A stretch of 6,045 nucleotides of DNA from an uncultured Eubacteriales bacterium (GTDB lineage: Bacteria; Bacillota_A; Clostridia; Oscillospirales; CAG-272): the NCBI GenBank assembly GCA_900557635.1, contig USTB01000058.1:1-6045 (forward strand), in the 5' to 3' direction. The notes below the pieces were generated by a model. The model saw only the letters and a list, made by a program, of their open reading frames with translations, had not been told where the DNA came from and made no database searches. This document shows positions 1 to 5,658 of this stretch, one piece after another. How positions within the stretch are numbered: position 1 is the first letter of the stretch; each line of letters starts with the position of its first letter. The position numbers were made by a program, and so were the translations under genes.

Positions 1-671
1 TGGTGCGAGCCGTATCCCGCCTGGGCGAGCTCGGTGCGTATCTGCTCTAAATCCGCTTCACCGACGGCACGCATCAGCGCGTCCTCCACCGTGCTCAGAT
101 ACAGTAGCTCACTGCGCGCCAGTTCACACTGGCGGGTCAGCTCCCGCTGTGCCGTTTGTGCCTTGGTGTACTTTTTGTAGTATTGCTGTGCGTTCTGTGA
201 GGGCGTGAGACGCGGATTGAGGCGAACCGTCACCTGCGGTAGCTCGTCGCTGTAATAGTCGGTCAGGGTGATCTCGGACGCACCGCGGCTGATCTGATAA
301 AGGTTCGCGGTAATCAGATCGCCCGTCTTGCGGTATTCCTCGGCATGGCCGCACTCTGCCAGATCGTGCATTTGCAGATGGATCTTCTTTTCCAGACGAG
401 CCTTTGCGTTGCCGAGCAGACGGATCAGGTCGGACGCGCGCTGACGGATGCGATCCACACGGTCGCGCTCGGCGAAAAAGTCGTCGAGCATCGCGCCGAA
501 GGTGCCGTAGGTGCGCACGGTGACGCTGTCGCCGTACTGGCGCACGGGGAGGCAGGAATATTCAAACGGACGACCGTCCTGTATCAGAAGAACGGGCACA
601 AACGCTTCGTTTTGCAGACGTTCGACCGCAGACGAACAGGCGTTCGGCGTCCTGCGGCGCTCCCGCTTCAT
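1..671 (-). CDS. rqcH: RqcH middle part (coiled-coil region) in the shifted frame, cut by the window edge
   Basis: This frame carries the continuation of RqcH. Homology starts near 629 with AVERLQNEAFVPV and runs without a stop to base 3. It shows the family's middle region: a GAMLDDFFAERDRV segment leading into a basic coiled coil, then EEYRKTGDLITANLYQI, a DYYSDE..QVTVRLNP segment and SQNAQQYYKKYTKAQ, the usual hallmarks just before and inside the second helix of the CC-M hairpin. About 209 homologous residues are visible. Together with the first part this makes ~436 of the ~570 residues usual for the family, so the C-terminal NFACT-R domain should lie left of the window. The frame is +1 relative to the upstream one, as if one extra base sits between about 628 and 637. 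An ATG at 671, preceded by GGGAG at 7 bases, opens this frame before the homology begins, and a gene finder would probably start here. I see it as one gene with a frame error or mutation. Confidence 0.85.
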   Translation of the reverse strand, partial: MKRERRRTPNACSSAVERLQNEAFVPVLLIQDGRPFEYSCLPVRQYGDSVTVRTYGTFGAMLDDFFAERDRVDRIRQRASDLIRLLGNAKARLEKKIHLQMHDLAECGHAEEYRKTGDLITANLYQISRGASEITLTDYYSDELPQVTVRLNPRLTPSQNAQQYYKKYTKAQTAQRELTRQCELARSELLYLSTVEDALMRAVGEADLEQIRTELAQAGYGSH

Positions 672-1311
672 ATGCGATCTCCCGTGCCGTGAGCGGAGAA
701 AGTCCGCGATAGCGGGTTAGAAGAAACCGATCGGGCGACACCTCGCCCGCGTCTGCCGAAAATGCGGTGCAAAACGTCTCGCGTGTGACGCTTCGGGGAT
801 CGGCTTTATCCTGCGACGGCGGCATGTGATAGGTCATGCCCGGCAGGAGCTGGCGCTTCTGGCTTGTCGAAAAATCGACGGGACGGAGCACGCCTAAAAT
901 TTTATCGTTTTCGTCGCACAGCACGACATTGGAATATTTCCCCATGATCTCGCAGATCAGATATCGCTTTGCCGCAAAACCCATTTCGTCGTAGCCCTCG
1001 AAGGTGAAGCGAAGGACACGCTCAAAGTCGGGCTGAACGATCTCGGTGAGGCGCGATGCGCCAAGGTGCTTGCGCAACTGCATGCAGAACATGGGTGCGC
1101 TGAGCGGGCTTTCCTTTTGCCGCTCCGTGACCGAAACGCGGGCGCTTGCGGGTGAGGCGCACAGCACGAGACGGCGGTTGGTACGGTCACGGTGCATGAG
1201 CAGGACGATCTCGTCCTTTTCGGGCTGTTGTACCTTTTCCACACGCGCGCCGAGAAGCAGATTTTTCAGCTCCCATGCACATGCGGCGGTCATAAAAGAG
1301 TCAAATGCCAA
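562..1311 (-). CDS. rqcH: RqcH (NFACT/FbpA family), N-terminal reading frame before a frameshift
   Basis: RqcH binds stalled 50S-peptidyl-tRNA complexes and recruits tRNA-Ala to add C-terminal alanine tails, marking the nascent chain for ClpXP-type proteolysis. Older names are FbpA and fibronectin-binding protein. The first ~227 residues form the NFACT-N domain: the start MAFDSF, the stretch APMFCMQLRKH (72-82), EIMGKYSNVVL (about 122-132), a PG..Y..PP..DK segment and a SPL...A..AG segment all match the family. The conserved Asp-Arg pair is Glu97-Arg98 here. The start is TTG at 1311: an in-frame stop lies just upstream at 1318-1320, and AAAGGA (1322-1327) sits 10 bases ahead. After about residue 225 this frame loses all family resemblance and ends at a TGA at 562, while the homology continues in the next frame (see the 1-671 entry). 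The gene follows the acetyltransferase gene after 6 bases and is the last visible gene of the nrdR operon. Family assignment is secure; whether the break is real is not. Confidence 0.9.
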   Translation of the reverse strand: MAFDSFMTAACAWELKNLLLGARVEKVQQPEKDEIVLLMHRDRTNRRLVLCASPASARVSVTERQKESPLSAPMFCMQLRKHLGASRLTEIVQPDFERVLRFTFEGYDEMGFAAKRYLICEIMGKYSNVVLCDENDKILGVLRPVDFSTSQKRQLLPGMTYHMPPSQDKADPRSVTRETFCTAFSADAGEVSPDRFLLTRYRGLSPLTAREIAYEAGAPQDAERLFVCGRTSAKRSVCARSSDTGRSSV

Positions 1312-1317
1312 CGGTAA

Positions 1318-1989
1318 TCAATCCTTTCGGGTATAGCAGAAGTGGTACTCCTCGGAGGTCAGGGCAAAGCCTGCGTGGACGGCGGTCTTTTGGGACGGGG
1401 TGTTGTCGATGTCGGTCTTGTACACCGCGATCAGTCCGTCGGGCGTGAGGGCGTTTGCCAATGCGCGCACCAAAAATGCGCCGTACCCCCGAAAACGGTA
1501 GCCATCGGTGGTCACTACGGCAATTTCGGCAAGATTGCCGTTGCGTAAAATGAGATTTTCGCCCGCCGCCGACACAATGGCGTCGTCCTGCACGATGGCA
1601 AGGCTCACCGCGCCCTCGTCCGGCTCAAAGCCCGTGGTATCGGGGTATTCGTCCCATGCCTCCTGTCCGTATATCGGAAATTTGCGGTCCTGCGGGATGG
1701 TATGGTCGGCGGTGTAGACAAGCAGATGGTGCTTGGGGTCGTAATTCCCGGGCAGATAGCCTTCGGTGCACACCGCATTTGCAAACCGCTCATGAAGTCG
1801 TTGCAGATTTGCGGGCGTAAAGAGGTCGGTGTGAAGCTGTGCGCAGAAATCGCGCAGGATCGGCTCAAATTCCGGATATACCTCTGCGCGGATGCCGTCC
1901 GCCTCACGGAACAGAGAACAGGGAAAGATCATATTACAGCCCTGCTTTTGCAGAGCGTTGGATGCGTTTGCCACGGTCAACGATTCCAT
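1318..1989 (-). CDS. GNAT-family N-acetyltransferase, substrate unknown
   Basis: A 223-residue protein with a C-terminal GNAT fold, which would transfer an acetyl group from acetyl-CoA to an amine. The acetyl-CoA pyrophosphate loop is visible as R165-F-R-G168-Y-G170 inside motif A, preceded by strand AEIAVVTTDGY (154-164). Motif B follows as YKTDIDN...S (190-199) with AVHAGF (203-208) behind it, the usual adenine-side pattern. The first ~125 residues resemble no domain I can name; they are rich in aromatic and acidic residues and could shape substrate choice. The ATG at 1989 overlaps the end of the upstream gene by 13 bases; AAAGGA lies 14 bases before it, rather far. A second ATG at residue 20 has AGG at 8 bases and is a fair alternative start. 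The gene stops 6 bases before rqcH. Substrate (small molecule, peptide or protein N-terminus) cannot be told from sequence. Confidence 0.85.
   Translation of the reverse strand: MESLTVANASNALQKQGCNMIFPCSLFREADGIRAEVYPEFEPILRDFCAQLHTDLFTPANLQRLHERFANAVCTEGYLPGNYDPKHHLLVYTADHTIPQDRKFPIYGQEAWDEYPDTTGFEPDEGAVSLAIVQDDAIVSAAGENLILRNGNLAEIAVVTTDGYRFRGYGAFLVRALANALTPDGLIAVYKTDIDNTPSQKTAVHAGFALTSEEYHFCYTRKD
1322..1327 (-). promoter_or_regulatory. Ribosome binding site of rqcH
   Basis: AAAGGA on the minus strand lies within the last codons of the acetyltransferase gene, 10 bases before the TTG at 1311. It supports this rare start codon, because no ATG or GTG lies between the upstream in-frame stop and TTG. 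Confidence 0.5.
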
Positions 1990-3077
1990 ATCAGACTTAC
2001 AGTTCCTTTCGTTTCGGGGTCGTACAGGGTCAGGTCAAAATCCGTGCCGAAGAAGCGGCATAGGGATGCCATGCGGGAGGCTGACGGATAAAGTGCCTCA
2101 TTATTCAGAAGGTACACTCCCTCGCCCAAGCGCGGGTCGTTTCGGGACACACGGATCTGCAGTGCGCGGTTACGGTAGGACGAGTTTGCAGACGGCGCGT
2201 TTTCCAAAAGCGCGGTGTCCTCGGACAGGAGCAGATAGGTGCCGCGCGGAAAACGGTCTACGAGCTGTGCCACGGTGGCTTGCCGCTCGGCAGAGGTCGT
2301 GGAGCTGTCGTTGCTTTCCAGATATTTGGTGCAATGCTCCATGGCAAGGGAAAAATACAGGTAATTGCCGCGGAAATAGCCGTGGTACAGTGAGGAGTAG
2401 ACCTGATAGGACTGATTCAGGAAGAAGAGATAGGTAATGCTGTCCACCGGCTCTACAAGCAGGGAATAAATCTGTTCCGCTAAGCCCTCATGCACGATGC
2501 CGGAAACCGAAATGAGGTGGCTGACATACGTATAGATCACGTGGGAATCGGAATCGTTGTTCCAGCCGAACACGCGGATCGCATGCTTGGTCTCGCTGTT
2601 ATAATTGCGCAGTCCCTCGCAGAAAGTGCGGTAAAGCGGACGGGATTCCTCGGGAAGGGAAGCGAGCGCCACGTCGAGATATTCCTCTTCTCCCGATTCC
2701 ACATACAAATTGAACAGCTCGGCAACGCAATATCCGATATCAATGCCGATATAGCTAAGTCCCTTGTTTTCGTCGAGATAGCGGGCAAGGGAGACTAACA
2801 TGCCGTACTGTTCCTCGGTTTCGGGTACGGCGTCAATGCAGTACATCATGTTGCTCTTCAACGCACGTCCGAGGGCGGCGGAAAAGCTCCCCTCGGTCAC
2901 GTCGGAGGTTGAGGCGTGCCGATAGGCACCGAAAATCGGTCGGTAGCCGAACGGGGTGAGGAAGAGTACGGCGCAAAGCGCGGCGACCATTCCGACGGCG
3001 ACAACGGAAACGATGCGCACACGTCGGTTTCGGAAGCACCGTCCGATTTTTTTCAATCCGTTCAACAGCTTTTTCAC
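1977..3077 (-). CDS. Membrane-anchored protein of unknown function
   Basis: A 366-residue protein I do not recognise. The N-terminus is strongly basic (Lys/Arg at residues 2-21) and is followed by one hydrophobic helix at about 22-41. It has no lipobox cysteine and no clear signal-peptidase site, so a single N-terminal anchor with the bulk outside the cell is the simplest reading. Residues ~60-260 look largely helical and rich in Tyr, Leu and Glu, loosely like tetratricopeptide-type helical pairs, but I cannot fix a repeat unit. The last ~90 residues look more strand-like. No catalytic motif is visible. The start is GTG at 3077; its GTGA contains the nrdR stop, a 4-base overlap typical of translational coupling, with AAGGG about 11 bases upstream. 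The gene end overlaps the acetyltransferase gene by 13 bases. It is therefore transcribed with nrdR, which suggests a housekeeping or envelope role rather than a mobile cargo gene. Confidence 0.8.
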   Translation of the reverse strand: MKKLLNGLKKIGRCFRNRRVRIVSVVAVGMVAALCAVLFLTPFGYRPIFGAYRHASTSDVTEGSFSAALGRALKSNMMYCIDAVPETEEQYGMLVSLARYLDENKGLSYIGIDIGYCVAELFNLYVESGEEEYLDVALASLPEESRPLYRTFCEGLRNYNSETKHAIRVFGWNNDSDSHVIYTYVSHLISVSGIVHEGLAEQIYSLLVEPVDSITYLFFLNQSYQVYSSLYHGYFRGNYLYFSLAMEHCTKYLESNDSSTTSAERQATVAQLVDRFPRGTYLLLSEDTALLENAPSANSSYRNRALQIRVSRNDPRLGEGVYLLNNEALYPSASRMASLCRFFGTDFDLTLYDPETKGTVSLIWNR

Positions 3078-3550
3078 TTGTCCGATTCACCCTTGGCGCG
3101 GGATGCGGAAAGGAGCTGTTGCAATTCAGCCATAAAGGTCTCCACATCCTTAAATTCCCGATAGACCGAGGCAAAGCGCACGTAGGACACCTCGTCCAGC
3201 TTCCGAAGCCGATCCATGACCATTACGCCGATTTCGGAGGTGGAAAATTCGGAGCGCAGGGAATTCTGCAATTCGCTCTCGATTTCGGAGACCAGCGCCT
3301 CCATCTGTGCCGAGGTCACGGGGCGCTTATAGCAGGACTTTACAAGACCGGTCATGATCTTGTTGCGGTCAAATACCTCGCGCGTCTTGTCTTTTTTGAT
3401 GACCACGATGGGTACGGTATCGATCACCTCATACGTCGTGAAGCGCTTCTGGCAGGAAAGGCATTCGCGGCGTCTGCGGATGCTTGAATTTTCTGTGGGA
3501 CGTGAGTCGATAACGCGGCTTTCGTTGTAGCCGCAGGCGGGACACTTCAT
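3074..3550 (-). CDS. nrdR: Transcriptional repressor NrdR
   Basis: NrdR senses ATP/dATP and represses ribonucleotide reductase genes by binding NrdR boxes in their promoters. The protein has 158 residues, about the usual family length. It starts MKCPACGYNESRVIDSR and has a zinc ribbon with Cys3, Cys6, Cys30 and Cys33, including the basic RRRREC segment. An ATP-cone domain follows at about 46-136 (VPIVVIKKD...FDRNKI, then SEIGVMVMDRL and YVRFASVYREF). The turn after KKD is Lys55, where many relatives have Gly. The frame is open further upstream to 3619, but the family always begins at MKCP and GAGG (3557-3560) lies 6 bases before the ATG at 3550, so that start is chosen. It is the first gene of the left operon; its stop overlaps the GTG of the membrane protein. 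No reductase gene is in the window. Confidence 0.97.
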   Translation of the reverse strand: MKCPACGYNESRVIDSRPTENSSIRRRRECLSCQKRFTTYEVIDTVPIVVIKKDKTREVFDRNKIMTGLVKSCYKRPVTSAQMEALVSEIESELQNSLRSEFSTSEIGVMVMDRLRKLDEVSYVRFASVYREFKDVETFMAELQQLLSASRAKGESDK

Positions 3551-3556
3551 ACAATA

Positions 3557-3560
3557 CCTC
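3557..3560 (-). promoter_or_regulatory. Ribosome binding site that fixes the nrdR start
   Basis: GAGG on the minus strand, 6 bases before the ATG at 3550. It decides for the MKCP start over the longer upstream extension of the same frame to 3619, which would add 23 residues never seen in NrdR proteins. Confidence 0.7.
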
Positions 3561-3647
3561 GAAATCCTGAAAAATCGCACATCCGATCGCGTCGGACGGC
3601 GTTCCGTTTTGAAATACACTGCAACACCATACAGTATTACATAATAA

Positions 3648-3676
3648 ATTATAACATATCAATCCTTGTTTGTAAA
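3648..3676 (-). promoter_or_regulatory. SigmaA-type promoter of the nrdR operon (extended -10)
   Basis: On the minus strand, TTTACA (3671-3676) is separated by 17 bases from a perfect TATAAT (3648-3653). The -10 box is preceded by TGT, giving an extended -10. Transcription would begin near 3641, leaving a leader of about 90 bases before nrdR. The region is clearly AT-rich against its GC-rich surroundings. No other promoter is evident before the following three genes, so it probably serves the whole nrdR-membrane protein-acetyltransferase-rqcH unit. Confidence 0.8.
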
Positions 3677-3723
3677 TACTTCACGACCAAGAAGGCGCAC
3701 TCCGCGCGCAAAAAACTGCGTCC

Positions 3724-3742
3724 GCCGACCGCGTGCCGACCG
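3724..3742. repeat. Tandem 8-bp direct repeat, 11-bp pitch
   Basis: GCCGACCG occurs at 3724-3731 and again at 3735-3742, 11 bases apart, close to one helical turn. Two copies on the same DNA face could form a protein-binding site upstream of either the nrdR or the mazF promoter, but in GC-rich DNA such a short repeat may be chance. Confidence 0.4.
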
Positions 3743-3777
3743 TCTGCATATACTGCTCATAAAGAAAAATTTCCCTG

Positions 3778-3801
3778 CCGCGTTTATTTTGCCCAACGCG
3801 G
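3778..3801. repeat. 7-bp inverted repeat upstream of mazF
   Basis: CCGCGTT (3778-3784) and AACGCGG (3795-3801) are perfect reverse complements around a 10-base centre. With a 2-base bulge, outer CTG and CAG could extend the pairing. No T-run follows in either direction, so a terminator is unlikely; an operator or a leader hairpin for mazF is possible. Confidence 0.4.
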
Positions 3802-3926
3802 GACAGAATATAGGTAAAGAAGAGGTTCGGCATTCAGTTCATGAATGCGGATGGAACGCCGTTTGTGATGGAGCGCCGCGGAAAAGGTTATTTGTTGACT
3901 GCGGCAGGGAATCAATGTTCAAAAAG

Positions 3927-3932
3927 AAGGAG
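3927..3932 (+). promoter_or_regulatory. Ribosome binding site of mazF
   Basis: AAGGAG, strong match to the anti-Shine-Dalgarno consensus, 11 bases before the ATG at 3944. It overlaps the in-frame GTG at 3932, which rules that codon out and supports the ATG. Confidence 0.65.
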
Positions 3933-3943
3933 TGTCATCGATC

Positions 3944-4351
3944 ATGACGGTAAAACGCGGAGATATTTTTTATGCGGATCTTTCACCGGTCGTGGGAAGC
4001 GAACAGGGCGGACTGAGACCGGTTCTTATCATACAGAACGATGTGGGCAACCGATACAGCCCCACGGTAATCGCGGCGGCAATCACAAGCCGCATGGGAA
4101 AGGCGAAGCTGCCCACGCACATCGAGGTCTGTCGGGTCAGAGACCAGAGACAGCCGGGTGGCTTGGCGCGGGATTCCGTGATCCTGCTCGAGCAGATCCG
4201 CACCATAGACAAGCGAAGATTGAAGGAAAAAATGGGTCACCTGGACGACACGGTGATGCGGCAGGTCAACGAAGCCATCGGCATCAGCTTCGGATTGATC
4301 CCGCGCGACACGATTCGGGCACACGACGAAGGGCAGCAGTTTTTCGGATAA
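3944..4351 (+). CDS. mazF: MazF/NdoA-type mRNA interferase toxin
   Basis: An endoribonuclease of the MazF/PemK family that cuts single-stranded mRNA at short specific sites in the cytoplasm. The start [23 protein letters not shown] and the block [18 protein letters not shown] mark the Bacillus NdoA (EndoA) subtype. The residues expected for catalysis, Arg25 and Thr48, are both present (GGLRP, AAITS). It has 135 residues against about 116 in Bacillus subtilis; alignment from memory places ~5 extra residues in the loop before RDSVILL (around residues 65-78) and ~14 in a polar C-terminal tail ending GQQFFG. The ATG at 3944 fits both the family start and AAGGAG at 3927-3932. In Bacillus the antitoxin gene lies directly upstream, often behind alr; neither is seen here. 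The gene stands alone on the plus strand, divergent from nrdR and convergent with rlmI. An antitoxin encoded elsewhere or of an unfamiliar kind remains possible. Confidence 0.93.
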   Translation: MTVKRGDIFYADLSPVVGSEQGGLRPVLIIQNDVGNRYSPTVIAAAITSRMGKAKLPTHIEVCRVRDQRQPGGLARDSVILLEQIRTIDKRRLKEKMGHLDDTVMRQVNEAIGISFGLIPRDTIRAHDEGQQFFG

Positions 4352-4366
4352 AGTCAATTTTACAAT

Positions 4367-4412
4367 AAACCCCGACGGCGTCTACATGTTGCGCAGATAC
4401 CGTCGGGGGTTT
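4367..4412. terminator. Bidirectional hairpin terminator between mazF and rlmI
   Basis: AAACCCCGACGG (4367-4378) pairs with CCGTCGGGGGTTT (4400-4412), a 12-bp stem with one bulged G and a 21-base loop. The A-run before and T-run after the GC core give a short T-tract on both strands, although neither tract is long. It sits 15 bases after the mazF stop and 10 bases after the rlmI stop, exactly where the two genes converge. Confidence 0.8.
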
Positions 4413-4422
4413 GTATGTACGG

Positions 4423-5655
4423 TCAGATGACTTGAAACAGGTAGAATTTCAGATACTCGGTCTCGGGGACGTTCCACAGGATCGGATGATCGGGTGCTTG
4501 TTGCCGTCCCTCAATCTGCCGCAGGGAAACATGGGCGTCCAGTGCGGCTTCCCGCAACATTTTGCGGAACAGCTCGTCGGTCATAAAGCGGGAGCAGGAG
4601 CAGGGCGCCAGATAGCCGCCGCGCGGCAGGAGACGCATGGCACGGAGGTTGATGTCCTTGTATCCCCGATATGCGTTGTCGCGCGTGGCGCCCGATTTGG
4701 TGAATGCGGGAGGGTCGAGGATGATAAAGTCATACGGGCAGGGGATCTCGTGACGGTCCATGCGCGTGAGCAGATCAAACACGTCCTCACGGCAGAAAGT
4801 GACCTGCTCGGCAAGTCCGCTTAGTGCGGCGTTCTGTCGGGCGCAGTCCAAGGCGTGCTCCGAGATATCCACCGCCGTCACCGACGCCGCGCCGCCCATG
4901 GCGGCGTTCAGCGCGAATGCACCGGTATGGGTGAAGCAGTCCAGTACATGTCTGCCCCGACAGTACCGTGCGACCGCCTGACGGTTATACTTCTGATCCA
5001 AAAAGAAGCCCGTTTTCTGTCCGTTTACATAGTCCACATCGTATGTGACGCCGTTTTCGCATATGCGTACATGACCGGATGCCTCCGTCATAAGACCATC
5101 TGCCGCATAATAGCCCTTGAATTGGGGCAAGCCCTCAATTTCACGCAGGGGCGCTTCGTCGCGGTGGTAGATCATACGGATCTCATCGCCGCCCCGACGC
5201 AATTCGTCAAGCAGGGCGCGGAATATGATATCGAGCCGCTGATCGGTGCCGAGGCAGGCGCATTCGGCGACCAAAACATCCTCAAAGCGATCGACCGTCA
5301 GCCCGGGAAATCCGTCCGCTTCGCCGAAAATGAGACGGCAACAGCGGAAATCGCTTCCCATTACCGTTCTGCGATATTCTACGGCGTAGCGCACACGGCG
5401 CTCCCAGAACGCAGTGTCGAAGGTGTCGTTGGCGTTGCCCGACAGAATGCGCACACGGATCTTGGAACGGCAGTTATAAAAGCCGCTTCCGAGATATCGG
5501 TTCTTTTCGGTGACGACGTCAACGATCTGACCGTTTGCAATGTCGGGGTCGTGGGCGACGACCTCGCCCTCATAGACCCAGACGTGACCGCCGCGGATAA
5601 AGCTCTCGCCCTTGCGCGTGACCGTGACAGTGGGATACGTGCGATGATTCTGCAT
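4423..5655 (-). CDS. rlmI: RlmI-like 23S rRNA (cytosine-5) methyltransferase
   Basis: A SAM-dependent methyltransferase of the RlmI/YccW family; the Escherichia coli member makes m5C1962 in 23S rRNA. The 410 residues show the family order: a PUA RNA-binding domain (about 1-75, with GHVWVYEGEV), a central domain (~80-185, with GEADGFPGLTVDR at 111-123), then the Rossmann methyltransferase domain. Visible motifs are GQKTGFFLDQ (212-221), SAM-binding motif I VLDCFTHTGAF (237-247), VDIS (262-265), DPPAF (314-318), YRGYKDIN (329-336) and CSCS (352-355). Cys354 aligns with the cysteine of the SCS motif expected to act in m5C formation. The C-terminal QAPDHPI and YLK also match. The ATG at 5655 follows the permease stop by 3 bases and has AGGA 11 bases upstream inside the permease's last codons, so it is co-transcribed. 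Family is certain; the exact target base is inferred from the family. Confidence 0.93.
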   Translation of the reverse strand: MQNHRTYPTVTVTRKGESFIRGGHVWVYEGEVVAHDPDIANGQIVDVVTEKNRYLGSGFYNCRSKIRVRILSGNANDTFDTAFWERRVRYAVEYRRTVMGSDFRCCRLIFGEADGFPGLTVDRFEDVLVAECACLGTDQRLDIIFRALLDELRRGGDEIRMIYHRDEAPLREIEGLPQFKGYYAADGLMTEASGHVRICENGVTYDVDYVNGQKTGFFLDQKYNRQAVARYCRGRHVLDCFTHTGAFALNAAMGGAASVTAVDISEHALDCARQNAALSGLAEQVTFCREDVFDLLTRMDRHEIPCPYDFIILDPPAFTKSGATRDNAYRGYKDINLRAMRLLPRGGYLAPCSCSRFMTDELFRKMLREAALDAHVSLRQIEGRQQAPDHPILWNVPETEYLKFYLFQVI

Positions 5656-5658
5656 AAC

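Larger units (their letters stand above)
3677..3926. other. Gene-free region between the nrdR promoter and mazF
   Basis: About 250 bases with no recognisable gene. Short plus-strand frames exist here, but none has a family signature or a well-placed ribosome binding site, and none resembles a MazE/EndoAI ribbon-helix-helix antitoxin. The stretch holds an 8-bp direct repeat (3724-3742) and a 7-bp inverted repeat (3778-3801), listed separately. I could not settle on a mazF promoter: TATACT at 3749-3754 has no matching -35, and TATAGG at 3809-3814 has only poor -35 partners. The likely role is the mazF control region and leader. Confidence 0.5.

Noticed and set aside
345..692. Plus-strand frame opposite rqcH
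   Set aside because: It is the antisense of a stretch with clear RqcH homology and has no family pattern of its own.
3551..3619. Longer nrdR start at 3619
   Set aside because: The family begins at MKCPxCG and GAGG precedes the ATG at 3550; the extra 23 codons cover the leader.
3616..3636. Imperfect dyad (ACTG...CAGT) in the nrdR leader as an NrdR box
   Set aside because: Only four bases per arm pair, and it does not match the ACACTATATAT-type NrdR box consensus.
3895..3923. TTGACT at 3895-3900 as a -35 for mazF
   Set aside because: No -10-like hexamer at 16-18 bases, and the transcript would start on the ribosome binding site.
3932..3934. GTG start for mazF four codons upstream
   Set aside because: The strong AAGGAG overlaps it, leaving no usable binding site, and the family starts at MxVKRGD.
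3666..3947. 93-codon plus-strand frame upstream of mazF as a possible antitoxin
   Set aside because: It is Arg- and Cys-rich, has no ribbon-helix-helix or AbrB-like pattern, starts within the nrdR promoter region, and has no ribosome binding site.
3841..4368. Long plus-strand frame beginning MNADGTPFVMERRGKG
   Set aside because: It runs through mazF in another frame, and its part over mazF is composition-driven (many Gly, Arg, His). Only its first ~30 codons lie outside mazF, and they lack a well-placed ribosome binding site.
4411..4824. Plus-strand frame opposite the rlmI end
   Set aside because: Antisense shadow of the conserved methyltransferase domain, starting inside the terminator.
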